Shown: positions 7,912-17,695 of the stretch, one piece after another
Numbering within the stretch: the first letter of the stretch is position 1
Layout: every line of letters begins with the position of its first letter
Source: Nitrospirota bacterium
GTDB lineage: Bacteria; Nitrospirota; Thermodesulfovibrionia; Thermodesulfovibrionales; UBA6898
Direction: 5' to 3'
Assembly: GCA_016215155.1 (NCBI GenBank)
Contig: JACRLQ010000034.1
Span: forward strand, 1-41,255
DNA: 41,255 nt
Notes under the pieces: generated by a model
Databases searched by the model: none
Seen by the model: the letters and a program-made list of their open reading frames with translations, nothing else
What the model was told of the DNA's origin: nothing
Program-made: the position numbers and the translations under genes

Positions 7912-8605
7912 GAAAAAGGCCCTTGCCGGGGGCAGGCAGCCGGAAACCGAAAAAACTCCGTCGACGGAGAACGGACCTGTCGCGACCGGCGCCGGGGACC
8001 CGGAAGTCCTTCCGGACCCGACGGAGGGGCCGGAGAACGCGGACGCGGCGCATCTTACGGAGGAAGCGGCAGGTCCGGCCGACGGGCCTTCCGCCGCTGA
8101 AAATCCGGTTGCGGCGTCCCCTGACTCCGGACCGCGGGCAACGGAACTTCTCACGTTCAGTCTCGACAGGGAGGAGTTCGCGTTCAGGGTCCCTGAAGTC
8201 GAGGAGATCATCCGTTTTCAGAGGATCACCCGGGTGCCGACCGTGCCTGACTATGTGCTGGGCATAACATCTCTGAGAGGAAAGATCATCCCCGTGATTG
8301 ACCTCAGGGCGAGACTCGCGCTCGACAGGCGATCGTCCTCAGGGCCTGACAAAAGCGGGCTGGCGGGGGACGGCGTTACGGAGCGGAAGGAGAAGATAAT
8401 CATCCTCTCAGGGCCAAAAGGACTTATCGGGGCGATCATAGACAGAGTAATGGGGGTCGTCAGGCTTACGGAGGACATTATCCTGGAGCCCCCTCCCCAC
8501 CTTACGGAAGAGGAGACCAGGTTCATAGAAGGGGTTGTGATCGTGGACAAAAGGTTTATATCGATAGTCAGAGCGGAAGACGCTATGGACATAGAACTGG
8601 AATAA
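7892..8605 (+). CDS. cheW: CheW coupling protein with long N-terminal extension
   Basis: The C-terminal 150 residues are a CheW domain that links receptors to Che[18 protein letters not shown] from residue 84, then [20 protein letters not shown] and [12 protein letters not shown]. Ordinary CheW is about 150-170 residues. This one adds about 83 N-terminal residues rich in Ala, Pro, Gly and Glu after a short basic start ([14 protein letters not shown]). The extension looks disordered and may be a tether or regulator-binding arm. The first 20 nt overlap the ATPase gene; the receptor gene starts 12 nt after the stop. Confidence 0.93.
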   Translation: MDIAKIRKKALAGGRQPETEKTPSTENGPVATGAGDPEVLPDPTEGPENADAAHLTEEAAGPADGPSAAENPVAASPDSGPRATELLTFSLDREEFAFRVPEVEEIIRFQRITRVPTVPDYVLGITSLRGKIIPVIDLRARLALDRRSSSGPDKSGLAGDGVTERKEKIIILSGPKGLIGAIIDRVMGVVRLTEDIILEPPPHLTEEETRFIEGVVIVDKRFISIVRAEDAMDIELE

Positions 8606-8616
8606 GAGGGGAACGA

Positions 8617-11472
8617 ATGCACGATAAACTTGAATTGAAGATTCTGGCGCTTGTTGCGGCGCTTCTTTTGATCGGGGTCCTGACCGCGGGCTTCATGGTA
8701 TTTAAGATTGAAAAGACCAGTCTATACTCCATTACCGAAGCCAGCACGGGGGTGACCGCCAATATCATCGTCAAGGACATCGAGAGGATAATGCTTGAGG
8801 GCAGGGCCGACTTCGCGAAGTCCTATATGGAGAGTCTGCAGGGGGTGAGCGGACTGGATGAGATAATACTGCTTCACCATGACGGACACCTGGCGTTTAA
8901 TCCCAAGTCGGAACTGACTGCCGACGCCGATATAATGAAAAAAATGCTCCTTACGAAGGCCCCTGTCGTCCAGCGGGCCGACAAGAAGCTCATTTTTTTC
9001 AAGCCCCTTGAAAACACCGACCGTTGCAAAGGCTGTCATGCGAATGACCCGGCGGTCCTCGGCGCCGTAAAACTGTCGTTTTCGATTGCAAAGGAATATG
9101 ACAATTCCATGAGACTCATATTCATAGTCATCCTGGCTACGATTGTAGCGTGCCTGATATTCAGCATTATTTTGTGGGCCGTGATACGGAAGATGGTGAT
9201 CACCCCGGTAAAGAAACTTGAAGACGCGGCCGTGAAGCTTTCCGAGGGCGACCTCGCGCTCAGGCTCGACATCAGCAGCAATGATGAAATCGGCAGGTTC
9301 AGCAGGGCCATACACGCTTCCCTGGTTTCGATATCCGGCATGCTGCTGAGGGTGAGGGAGGTATCAAGGCGCGTAAACCTGGTGGCCGAGGACGTCAGCA
9401 GGGAATCGCGGAAAGTCGTCGAGGGGACGGTATTGGAGACCGAGACGATCAATAACATATCCGCTTCGGTGGAAGAGATGAACGCGGCGATATCCGACAT
9501 TTCCGAAGGCACCGATGGGCTCGCAGCCACCGCCGAAGAGACCGCGGCGGCAACGGAAGAGATGGTCATGAGCATAAACCAGATAACCCACAATACGCAG
9601 GAAATGTCCAGGGCGGTCGAGACGACTTCCGCCTCTATCGAGCAGTTCTCCGCTACCATAAAAGAGGTCGCCGCCAATTCGGGGGAACTGGCCGCCGCGG
9701 CGGATGAGACCCAGAGTGCGATCCTCGAAATCGCGTATGCCATAAAAGAGGTCGAGCAGCTGGCAAAAGAATCCGCTATTCTGTCGGACAAGGTAAAAAA
9801 AGATGCCGTGGGCCTCGGGATGGTCTCGGTCGAAAAGTCCATCCTCGGCATGCAGAACATAAAAGCGTCCGTCAAGAAGACGGCTGATTGCATATCCAAG
9901 CTCGGGGGAAGGTCCGAAGAAATTGGAAAGATACTCAATGTCATAGACGAGGTGACCGACCAGACCACGATGCTGGCGCTCAACGCCGCGATACTTGCGG
10001 CCCAGGCGGGCGAGCACGGGAAGGGTTTTTCCGTAGTCGCCGAAGAGATCAAGGACCTGGCAGGACGCACCTCGGTGTCCACCCAGGAGATAGGGGAGCT
10101 TATCCAGGCGGTGCAGCAGGAAGTCAGGGACGCCGTTACCGCCATGAATGAAGGGCTGGATTCCGTCGAGACGGGGTTCAAGGTGACGAACGAGGCGGTG
10201 GACGCCCTCCGGAAGATCGTCGAGAGCTCCAAGAGATCTTCGGAAATGGCCGCCGCTATCGAGCACTCGACCACGGAGCAGTCGAGGGCGGCCAGATTGG
10301 TCTCGGAGGCCATGGAGAGGGTCCTGGGCATGGTCGGGCAGATCGCCAAGGCCACCAATGAGCAGAGCAACGGGATGCAGCTGATAATGAGCGCGACGGA
10401 GAAGATCAACGATCTTGCCAGCCACATCAGAACGGCCTCCGCGGAGCAGTCACACACGAGCGGACAGATTTTCATGGCGGTGGAGCAGGTATCCGAAAAG
10501 AGCCAGCATATCTCCAACGCCATCCGGGAGCAGAAGATCGGGTCTAACCAGATATGGACCTCCCTCGAGAAGATCAAGGACCTCCCGCGGGAAAACAGGG
10601 AGCGGGCCTTTAAGCTTAACCAGATGGTGAACGAACTGGTCAAGGACGCCGAATTGGCGGCAATAGAGCTGGAAAAGTTCAAGCTGAGCACTGATGGGAT
10701 AGAAGGACGGCTCAGGATGGGCATCGTTCCGCTTGAAGCCCCGGCGGTCATGTATAAGAAGTTCAGTCCTCTTGTGGAATATCTTGGGAAGAGGCTTCAA
10801 AGGAAGATAGAACTCAGGGTCGCCATCGATTTCGTGGGGGCCGTGAACGATCTCGGCAGGGGGGAGACGCAGTTCTGCTTCATGACCCCTTCGACCTACG
10901 TCGAGGCGCACAAAAAATACGGCGCCTCGGTCATAGTCAAGGCCCTGAGAAACGGGAAGCCCTTCCAGCACTCGGTGATCATTACGCGGGAGGACACCAA
11001 CATAAAGGACATTAAAGACCTCAGGAACCGGTCGTTCGCGTTTGGCGATATCAACTCTACCTCCAGTCATATAGTCCCCAGGGGCATGCTGCTTTCAGAG
11101 GGGATAGACCTGAAGGACCTCTTCTACTATAACTATCTGGGTCATCACGACGATATTGTGAAGGCCGTGCTTGCCGGCGAATTCGACGCCGGCGCCGTCA
11201 TGGAATCCGCGGCCAATAAACACAAGGCCGCCGGCCTTAGGATAGTCAGGGTCTCTGATGATATCCCTGAATTCAATATATCCGTTTCGGGCCGCCTCGA
11301 CACGGAGGTGGTGTCCGAACTCAGGACCGCGCTTCTTGCCCTCAACGACGGAAGCGCCGAGAGCATTGACGTGTTAAAGGCGATCAACGAGAGCTATACA
11401 GGGTTCACGGAATCCAGCGACGATGACTACAGCGGCATAAGGACCATGATGTCCAGGATTGCCCTGATTTAA
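8617..11472 (+). CDS. Chemoreceptor with periplasmic heme motif and C-terminal PhnD-like domain
   Basis: The 951-residue protein has a first membrane helix at about 8-29, a periplasmic domain with a c-type heme site CKGCH (137-141), a second membrane helix at about 166-190, and HAMP at about 191-243. The signalling hairpin runs from about 244 to 685, with its tip near 464-466. From about 698 to 940 comes a domain matching PhnD-type binding proteins of phosphonate transporters: [60 protein letters not shown]. No third membrane helix is visible, so this domain should be cytoplasmic. The periplasmic domain could sense redox state, oxygen or NO; the PhnD part could report a cytoplasmic ligand. 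Both are inferences. Confidence 0.92.
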   Translation: MHDKLELKILALVAALLLIGVLTAGFMVFKIEKTSLYSITEASTGVTANIIVKDIERIMLEGRADFAKSYMESLQGVSGLDEIILLHHDGHLAFNPKSELTADADIMKKMLLTKAPVVQRADKKLIFFKPLENTDRCKGCHANDPAVLGAVKLSFSIAKEYDNSMRLIFIVILATIVACLIFSIILWAVIRKMVITPVKKLEDAAVKLSEGDLALRLDISSNDEIGRFSRAIHASLVSISGMLLRVREVSRRVNLVAEDVSRESRKVVEGTVLETETINNISASVEEMNAAISDISEGTDGLAATAEETAAATEEMVMSINQITHNTQEMSRAVETTSASIEQFSATIKEVAANSGELAAAADETQSAILEIAYAIKEVEQLAKESAILSDKVKKDAVGLGMVSVEKSILGMQNIKASVKKTADCISKLGGRSEEIGKILNVIDEVTDQTTMLALNAAILAAQAGEHGKGFSVVAEEIKDLAGRTSVSTQEIGELIQAVQQEVRDAVTAMNEGLDSVETGFKVTNEAVDALRKIVESSKRSSEMAAAIEHSTTEQSRAARLVSEAMERVLGMVGQIAKATNEQSNGMQLIMSATEKINDLASHIRTASAEQSHTSGQIFMAVEQVSEKSQHISNAIREQKIGSNQIWTSLEKIKDLPRENRERAFKLNQMVNELVKDAELAAIELEKFKLSTDGIEGRLRMGIVPLEAPAVMYKKFSPLVEYLGKRLQRKIELRVAIDFVGAVNDLGRGETQFCFMTPSTYVEAHKKYGASVIVKALRNGKPFQHSVIITREDTNIKDIKDLRNRSFAFGDINSTSSHIVPRGMLLSEGIDLKDLFYYNYLGHHDDIVKAVLAGEFDAGAVMESAANKHKAAGLRIVRVSDDIPEFNISVSGRLDTEVVSELRTALLALNDGSAESIDVLKAINESYTGFTESSDDDYSGIRTMMSRIALI

Positions 11473-11483
11473 GGAGGATATAT

Positions 11484-12305
11484 ATGAATATGAGGGTACA
11501 CGTAATTTGTATTTGCCTGCTGGCAAGCGCTCTGTTTGTTGGAGCGGCGGGGGCGGAAGAAAAGATAAGATTGGCAGGGTCAGGGGGCATGATCCCTATC
11601 ATGAACGACCTGGCAAAGGAATATATGGCTGAAAACAGGAATGTCCGCATAGAGATCAACCAGAAGTCCATCGAATCAAAGGGAGGCATAATGTCCGCCG
11701 CCGAGGGGAGGGTCGATATCGGCATGGCCGCAAGGACGTTGAAAGACGACGAGAAGAACCTCGGTCTGCAGGCGACGGAGATCGCCCGCGTGGGGACCGT
11801 CATAGGCGTAAACAAAAACGTGTCCCTCAGGGAGATCACCAGCGAACAGCTCTGCAGGATTTATGAAGGCAGGCTTGCCAGCTGGGGGGAACTAAAGGCG
11901 GGCAAGGACAATATTATGGCGCTGACGCGGCCGAACCAGGATGCGACGAAAGAGACTGTAAGAAAATATATCCCCTGCTTCGCCGACCTGAAAGAGCCTG
12001 ATACCGTTATATCGATAGCGACCGCCCCGGAGATGACCAAGGTGCTTACAAACAGGCCGAATACCATCGGTTTTACCGATGCCGTAGCGGTCGAGTCCTC
12101 CGGCGGGGCCATTGTTCCCCTTAAGCTCGACGGGGTTGACCCCACCCCCGACAATGTCAAAAGCGGCAAATATAAGGTGATCAAGAGTTTTTTCCTTATG
12201 ACCAAAGGCCAGCCGTCAGGCGCCGTGAAGGAATTCATCGCCTTTGTCAGGGGGCCCAAAGGCGCCAGGATAATCGGCTCACATAAGGCGGTCCCCGTAA
12301 AGTGA
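11484..12305 (+). CDS. PstS-like periplasmic substrate-binding protein
   Basis: A signal peptide (MNMRVHVICICLLASALFVG, cleavage near AGA-EE) precedes a type 2 periplasmic binding fold of the phosphate class: IRLAGSGGM, GRVDIGMAARTLK, IGVNKNVSLREITSEQL, IYEGRLASWGEL and RPNTIGFTDAVAV. Phosphate-binding loops are altered compared with PstS (ESKGGI where GSGxG is usual), so the ligand may be another oxyanion. No pstCAB transport genes are nearby. It lies between two chemoreceptors and its TGA overlaps the next receptor's GTG, suggesting it is a ligand-presenting partner rather than a transporter part. AAGGAGG gives a strong ribosome binding site. Confidence 0.88.
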   Translation: MNMRVHVICICLLASALFVGAAGAEEKIRLAGSGGMIPIMNDLAKEYMAENRNVRIEINQKSIESKGGIMSAAEGRVDIGMAARTLKDDEKNLGLQATEIARVGTVIGVNKNVSLREITSEQLCRIYEGRLASWGELKAGKDNIMALTRPNQDATKETVRKYIPCFADLKEPDTVISIATAPEMTKVLTNRPNTIGFTDAVAVESSGGAIVPLKLDGVDPTPDNVKSGKYKVIKSFFLMTKGQPSGAVKEFIAFVRGPKGARIIGSHKAVPVK

Positions 12306-14326
12306 TACTCAATAAATCCATAACCGCAAAATTTATTACGGCGCTTTTTGTCGTTTTTCTGATCGGCCAGTTTATCGGGGGCATTTTCATAATCATGTTT
12401 ACGAGATCGGCGCTTTTCGATTCACTCGAAAAGAGGATCAGGCGGACCGGTATCACGACGGCGGGTGTAAGTTCAGGCCCGCTGCTGAGTTACGATTATG
12501 GCCTGGTGGACCTCTTCCTCGAAGAAGTCCTCAAGGATGACGATATAATTTCCGTCCATATAATGGACGCAGGCGGCAAGGTGGTCAGGGAGACCGTCAA
12601 GACTTCGGACGTTAAATCTGACGGCATCAACCCGTTTACTTATAAGGGAGTAAGGTCGCTCAACGTTCCCGTCAATGCCGCGGGAGCAAAGATAGGCGAA
12701 GTGCGCATGGACTATTCGGCGGAAAGCATCAACAGAAATATAAACGACAGTATGATCACCATATTCCTTTATGAATTGCTGATGCTTCTGGTCATGGGAC
12801 TGATCATGACTTATTTTTTCAACCGGCATATTAAAAAACCGGTCCTGCAGATCAACAAATCGATAGAAAAGATAACCCTGGGAGACCTTACCATAGAGGT
12901 GCCGAACCTCGGAGACAACGAGATAGGAAGCATTGCGAAAGGAATCATCTTCCTGGTTGAAAGGCTCACCCAGACCGTTTCGAAGCTCAATTCCACCGCC
13001 ATAAACGTATCTATGGCCATCAAACAGGTGAATATAACATACAGTAATGTGACCAACGGAATGAAGAGGCAGTCCGACGCGGTCAGCGATGTCTCCCTCG
13101 CCGTACAGCACGCGTATAAGGCCCAGTCGGACGTAAGCGATAGCTCGGAAAAACTGGCCAGTTTTTCGATAGAGAACGTCTCATCCCTTATCGAACTGAA
13201 GGCCACGGCGGATGAGATCGCATCCAATACCCAGAGACTTCTGAAGGCCACGGAAGACCTTTACTCGGTAGTCTCCCAGATAACCCAGACCGCGAAGTCC
13301 ATCTCAAAGACTTCCAGCGGCGCGCTGGTGGCGGTCGAGGACACCTCCACCTCCGTCGAAGAGATAGGCGCTTCGATCCGGGAGGTCGAGGAGCACGCAA
13401 GGGAATCTTCAAAGATGGCCCTGAAGGTCCAGGATATAACTTCCGATTTCGGCATGGACGCGATAATGAACGCCGTCGAGGGAATGGAGAATATCTCCGC
13501 CGAGGTGCAGAAGTCGTTCGAGATCGTCGAGAGACTGGATTCGAGGTCGGCCGACATCGAAAAGGTCCTTTCCGTGATAAAGGATGTTACTGAACAGACG
13601 AGTCTCCTTTCCCTGAACGCGGCGATCCTTGCCGCGCAGGCCGGTGAATACGGAAAAAGTTTCTCGGTTGTCGCCGATGAGATCAGCGCCCTTTCGGACA
13701 GGACGGCAAGTTCCACCAGGGAGATAAGCGGCATAGTCAAGACCATCCAGAGGGACATAAAGGACGCCGGCTCCTCGATAGTGTCCGCCAAGTCAAAGGT
13801 CGAGGAAGGCAACGGGTTGGTCCTTAAGGTAGGGGACGCTCTGAAAGACATACTGAACGCCTCCGAGCATTCCACTGAGATGACCATGGCTATCGAGAGG
13901 GCGACCGAGGAACAGTCCAGGGGCCTTAAACAGATTACCATGGCCATTGCGGAGATCCGCAAGATGATGATGAATATAACGAAATCAACTTCCGAGCAGG
14001 ACCGCGCGCTCAGTTTCCTTCTTGAGAGTGTGGGCGAGGTCAAGGAGGTCGCGGACCTCAGCAAGCGGGGCACGGAGGAACAGGCCATCGGGACCAAGGG
14101 GATATCGAGGAATCTGGAGCTTGCCAATGAAAGGATAACGAGCATAAACCAGGCCGTCATGAACCAGAACAAGCTCAATGACTCCATTGTCGAGGCGATG
14201 GACAAGATAAAGGGCATCGGCAACGCAACGGTAAAGGACATGGACGAAGTGTCCGTTTCGCTCAATACCCTTTTCGGCGAAATAGAGGTGCTCAAAAAAG
14301 AGATGGAAGGATTCAGGACCAGATAA
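12302..14326 (+). CDS. Methyl-accepting chemotaxis protein
   Basis: The 674-residue receptor has a membrane helix at about 10-33, a periplasmic domain of about 115 residues resembling a small Cache/PAS sensor (LLSYDYGLVDLFLEEV, VHIMDAGGKVVRE), a second membrane helix at about 152-174, HAMP at 175-226 and a long signalling hairpin with tip residues [13 protein letters not shown] (439-451). It has no heme motif and no extra C-terminal domain. It starts with GTG inside the stop of the PstS-like gene, so the binding protein may dock on this receptor. The next gene, cheW, starts on the base after its stop. Confidence 0.94.
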   Translation: MILNKSITAKFITALFVVFLIGQFIGGIFIIMFTRSALFDSLEKRIRRTGITTAGVSSGPLLSYDYGLVDLFLEEVLKDDDIISVHIMDAGGKVVRETVKTSDVKSDGINPFTYKGVRSLNVPVNAAGAKIGEVRMDYSAESINRNINDSMITIFLYELLMLLVMGLIMTYFFNRHIKKPVLQINKSIEKITLGDLTIEVPNLGDNEIGSIAKGIIFLVERLTQTVSKLNSTAINVSMAIKQVNITYSNVTNGMKRQSDAVSDVSLAVQHAYKAQSDVSDSSEKLASFSIENVSSLIELKATADEIASNTQRLLKATEDLYSVVSQITQTAKSISKTSSGALVAVEDTSTSVEEIGASIREVEEHARESSKMALKVQDITSDFGMDAIMNAVEGMENISAEVQKSFEIVERLDSRSADIEKVLSVIKDVTEQTSLLSLNAAILAAQAGEYGKSFSVVADEISALSDRTASSTREISGIVKTIQRDIKDAGSSIVSAKSKVEEGNGLVLKVGDALKDILNASEHSTEMTMAIERATEEQSRGLKQITMAIAEIRKMMMNITKSTSEQDRALSFLLESVGEVKEVADLSKRGTEEQAIGTKGISRNLELANERITSINQAVMNQNKLNDSIVEAMDKIKGIGNATVKDMDEVSVSLNTLFGEIEVLKKEMEGFRTR

Positions 14327-14812
14327 ATGCGGAAGTTCGCCGTATTCAGGATATCAGATGAGGTCTTCGGCATAGCCATTGAAAGGGTCGTTGAGATCAT
14401 AAAGGTGCAGAAGGTCTTTACCATTCCGGGCCTCCCGGGGTTTCTCTCGGGAGTCATGAATGTAAGGGGACTGGTCGTACCGCTGATAGACCTCAGAAAG
14501 CGTTTCGGGATGGAGCCCTCGGGTAAGAAAGAAAGGATCATCGTGGTAAGGTTCGAACAGGAAAAGGTCGGTTTCCTTGTGGACGAGATACTGGACATAC
14601 TGCCGATTTCCCAGGAGGAGATGACGAGACCGCCTTCGATATTCAGGGGGTTCAAGACCGAATTTATTACGGGGCTCGGCAGGAAGGACAACAATATTAT
14701 CATACTTCTGAATATAGACAATCTGCTGACCTCGGAAGAGAGGATAATGCTTAAAGAATCGATCGGCCTGATCGGAGAAGACCTTGCAGGAACTGATAAA
14801 ACAGCTAAGTAG
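14327..14812 (+). CDS. cheW: CheW coupling protein (second copy)
   Basis: The 161-residue protein is a plain CheW: FAVFRISDEVFGIAIERVVE, FTIPGLPGFLSGVMNVRG, VVPLIDLRKRFGM, EKVGFLVDEI. The ATG immediately follows the TAA of the upstream receptor gene, which suggests reinitiation by the same ribosomes. Its 3' end overlaps the HEAT-repeat gene by 29 nt. Two different CheW proteins in one operon, one short and one extended, may couple the two receptors differently to the single CheA. Confidence 0.94.
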   Translation: MRKFAVFRISDEVFGIAIERVVEIIKVQKVFTIPGLPGFLSGVMNVRGLVVPLIDLRKRFGMEPSGKKERIIVVRFEQEKVGFLVDEILDILPISQEEMTRPPSIFRGFKTEFITGLGRKDNNIIILLNIDNLLTSEERIMLKESIGLIGEDLAGTDKTAK

Positions 14813-16757
14813 CAGCAATATAGAGGTCAGACGGGAAGTCGTCGAGAGCATGCGCGGAGTGAAGGACGACGCCTGTATCCCGGTCCTTCTTAAGGCCATG
14901 GAGGACGTCAGCTGGCGTGTAAGAAAGACCGCGGTGGACATTCTCTTTGACGAGTACCCCGTCGGGAAATATATACAGGGTCTCATCCAGCTGCTTTATA
15001 TCGAAGACAATGCCGGCGCGAGAAACTCGGCCATAGAGTCGCTCATCAGGCTCGGGAAGAAGGCCACGGCATTCCTGATTGAGGCCTTTAAAACGCCGAA
15101 CAGGGACGTCAGGAAATTCATCATCGACGTGCTCGGGGAGCAAAGGGACGGCAGAGCGCTGCCGCTTATGCTTGAGGCCATAAGAGACGAAGACGAAAAC
15201 GTGAGCGCCACGGCGGTGGAGCATCTCGGCAAAGTCCGCGAGGTATCGGTGGTTGACGCGCTGATAGAGATCCTCGAAAACGGCGAACTCTGGACCGCCT
15301 ATCCGGCCGCGGACGCCCTTGGAAGGATAGGCAATAAAAAGGCCGTCCCGCACCTTCTTACTGCGCTCGGCAAAAAACCTCTGCGGGAGCCGGTGCTTAA
15401 GGCCCTTGGCAGGCTGGCTGACCCCTCGACGCTTCCCGCTGTAGTGCCGCTGATGCAGGACGCCTCAAAAAATATCCAGGAACAGGCTTTGAGGACAGTC
15501 GAAATGTTTTATCATAACGGAGTTGACGCCGAATTTATCGTTTCCGAAATAAAGGGTATCCTCGGCGGTCCGGCCCTGGACCTTCTGATCAGGCATGCGT
15601 GGTCCAGCAAGCGGGAGGTCAGGATATCGGCGATACTCCTGCTGGGTCTCATGAAAGACGAAGCCGCCTATGGTCCGCTTCTGGACATATCGCATGAGGA
15701 GGAGTTCGCGGAGGATGTCAAAAACGCCCTGGTCTTTATCGGAAGGCATAACCCCGAGTCACTCCTGAAACTTTTTGATACGACTGATACCCACCAGCTG
15801 AGGTTTATATGCGAGGTGACTGAAAAGGTCAGTTCGCCTGTCTATTACGATGTCCTTGAGTCCCTGCTTCGCAATGATGACGGGCATGTGCGCGCGACTG
15901 CCGCAATCAGTATATCGATGTTAAAAGATGTCAGGGCGGCGGGCGGACTGAGGGAACTGCTTGTTGACCCGTATTCGGATGTCCAGGAGTCCGCGGTGGC
16001 GGCCCTTTCAAACCTCGGAGGAGGATTTTCCGACGATCAGCTGCTGGAGATGCTCAGGGACGACGACCCGGTGCTTCGCAGAAATACCGCTATGCTTCTG
16101 GGGAAAATGAGGTCCTCGGGGCTGGTTATGGAACTTGGGTTTGCCCTGAAAGATTCGGACAGGATGGTCAGGCAGTCGGTTGTCGAGGCCCTTTCGTCGA
16201 TAGGCACGGATGAGGCTGTAAAATATCTCATGTACGCGCTTACCGACGAGGAGCCCTCTATCAGGACGGCAGCCGCGCTAAGCCTGGGTCGAATAGGCGG
16301 CCCCGGAGTCGGTGATTCACTTATGATCCTTGCGTCGGACCCTGACAACTCCGTCAGGGTGGCGGCCGCGAAGTCGCTCGGGACATTGAAAGACAAAGCG
16401 GCGATCGGAACGCTTGTCTGTCTTTTGGACGACAGAAGCGGTTTTGTCGTCACGTCGGCCATAAAAGCCCTCGGCGTGATAGGGGGGAATGAGGCGCGCG
16501 AAGCCGTCTTGTCGATGCTGTCCGCCTCCGACGATGAAATACGCCGGACCGCCATAATAGCGCTGTCCGCGTTTGAGGACATCGAGGGCCGCATCGTCCC
16601 CTTTCTCAAGGACAGGGACTGGGCGACCAGGATGGCGGCCGTCAGGACGCTGGGGAGCATGCCGGGGAAAGACGCGATCAGGGAACTTGAGAAACTCCTG
16701 GATACGGAAGAAGACCCGACCGTCATAAAGACTGTCGAGGAGATCCTGAGTGCTTGA
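14784..16757 (+). CDS. HEAT-repeat protein in chemosensory operon
   Basis: This 657-residue protein is built almost entirely of about 30-residue HEAT/PBS-lyase repeats, for example DVSWRVRKTAVDILFD, DEDENVSATAVEHLGKV, DEEPSIRTAAALSLGRIGG and DPDNSVRVAAAKSLGTLKD. Such solenoids are scaffolds for protein contacts; no catalytic motif or membrane segment is seen. The start is TTG with GGAG upstream, inside the end of cheW, and the 3' end overlaps cheR by 8 nt. This position between CheW and CheR suggests a scaffold or adaptor role in the array; that is inference. A second HEAT protein lies on the other strand at 21176-22831. Confidence 0.9.
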   Translation: MQELIKQLSSSNIEVRREVVESMRGVKDDACIPVLLKAMEDVSWRVRKTAVDILFDEYPVGKYIQGLIQLLYIEDNAGARNSAIESLIRLGKKATAFLIEAFKTPNRDVRKFIIDVLGEQRDGRALPLMLEAIRDEDENVSATAVEHLGKVREVSVVDALIEILENGELWTAYPAADALGRIGNKKAVPHLLTALGKKPLREPVLKALGRLADPSTLPAVVPLMQDASKNIQEQALRTVEMFYHNGVDAEFIVSEIKGILGGPALDLLIRHAWSSKREVRISAILLLGLMKDEAAYGPLLDISHEEEFAEDVKNALVFIGRHNPESLLKLFDTTDTHQLRFICEVTEKVSSPVYYDVLESLLRNDDGHVRATAAISISMLKDVRAAGGLRELLVDPYSDVQESAVAALSNLGGGFSDDQLLEMLRDDDPVLRRNTAMLLGKMRSSGLVMELGFALKDSDRMVRQSVVEALSSIGTDEAVKYLMYALTDEEPSIRTAAALSLGRIGGPGVGDSLMILASDPDNSVRVAAAKSLGTLKDKAAIGTLVCLLDDRSGFVVTSAIKALGVIGGNEAREAVLSMLSASDDEIRRTAIIALSAFEDIEGRIVPFLKDRDWATRMAAVRTLGSMPGKDAIRELEKLLDTEEDPTVIKTVEEILSA

Positions 16758-17619
16758 AAAAGATGAAATTGTCCCTCTCTCAGAAGATGTCTTCAGGCTG
16801 ATCAGGGACATCATAAGAGACTACTGCGGCCTTTTTTTTGATGACTCTTCAAGATACCTGCTCGAAAAGAGGCTTTCGCGTCGTGTGAGGAGCCACCACC
16901 TCGATGACTTCAGGGATTACTACCGGTTCCTCCGTTACGACAGGAACTCTTCACAGGAACTGTCCGAAATCATGGATATCCTCACTGTCAACGAGACCTA
17001 CTTTTTTAGGGAGCAGAACCAGTTGAAGGCCTTCAGCCAGGAGATCCTGGAAGAACTCAAACATACGAATGCCGCAAGAAAGACCCTGAGAATATGGTCT
17101 GCCGGATGTTCTACCGGAGAGGAACCCTATACGGTCGGAATGCTCATCAATGAGAAGACTGAATTCAGGGACTGGGACATCGAGATCTACGGCAGTGATA
17201 TCAACCAGCGGGTGCTGCAGACGGCCAGGCGGGGAGTATACAGGAAGAACTCCTTCAGGACGACGGAGCCCTATTTTTTGAGCAGGTATTTTGTTGAGGA
17301 AGAGGGGGGATCCAGAATCGCGGATGCTATAAAGAAGAACGTCAACTTCAGCTATCTCAATCTTCTGGACCCTTTTAAGATGAAGTTTCTGGGCAAAATG
17401 GATGTAATATTCTGCAGGAATGTTTTAATATATTTCGACACGGTATCGCGCAAAAAAGTGATCGAGAATTTTCATGACAGGCTGAATGACGGCGGCTATC
17501 TCCTCCTTGGCCATGCCGAGTCCCTGATAAACATCTCTACCGCTTTTAATCTGAAACATTTCAAAAACGATATGGTTTACCAAAAACCTCTCAGGGCGGA
17601 AATGAATTTCAGGGTCTGA
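16750..17619 (+). CDS. cheR: Chemoreceptor glutamate methyltransferase CheR
   Basis: CheR methylates glutamates of the receptor hairpin using S-adenosylmethionine. The 289 residues show the N-terminal helical domain (RLSRRVRSHHL), NETYFFRE (81-88), the SAM-binding loop SAGCSTGEEP (117-126), YGSDIN, and NVLIYFD with GGYLLLGHAE near the end. GTG is the start, 8 nt inside the HEAT gene. A 76-nt gap then separates it from cheB. No C-terminal pentapeptide-type tether is needed or seen. Confidence 0.97.
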   Translation: MLEKDEIVPLSEDVFRLIRDIIRDYCGLFFDDSSRYLLEKRLSRRVRSHHLDDFRDYYRFLRYDRNSSQELSEIMDILTVNETYFFREQNQLKAFSQEILEELKHTNAARKTLRIWSAGCSTGEEPYTVGMLINEKTEFRDWDIEIYGSDINQRVLQTARRGVYRKNSFRTTEPYFLSRYFVEEEGGSRIADAIKKNVNFSYLNLLDPFKMKFLGKMDVIFCRNVLIYFDTVSRKKVIENFHDRLNDGGYLLLGHAESLINISTAFNLKHFKNDMVYQKPLRAEMNFRV

Positions 17620-17695
17620 TCCGGGTTGTTCAGCGCGCCGCCCGTAAGACCGGTGCGGGTATTTTTCTATTAATTTTACAAGGAGCAGGGAGCAA

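Noticed and set aside
9036-10751. A 571-codon frame antisense to the first receptor gene
   Set aside because: It mirrors the Ala/Glu-rich coiled-coil codons; no domain is recognisable and the sense frame is certain. The same applies to 13261-14721.
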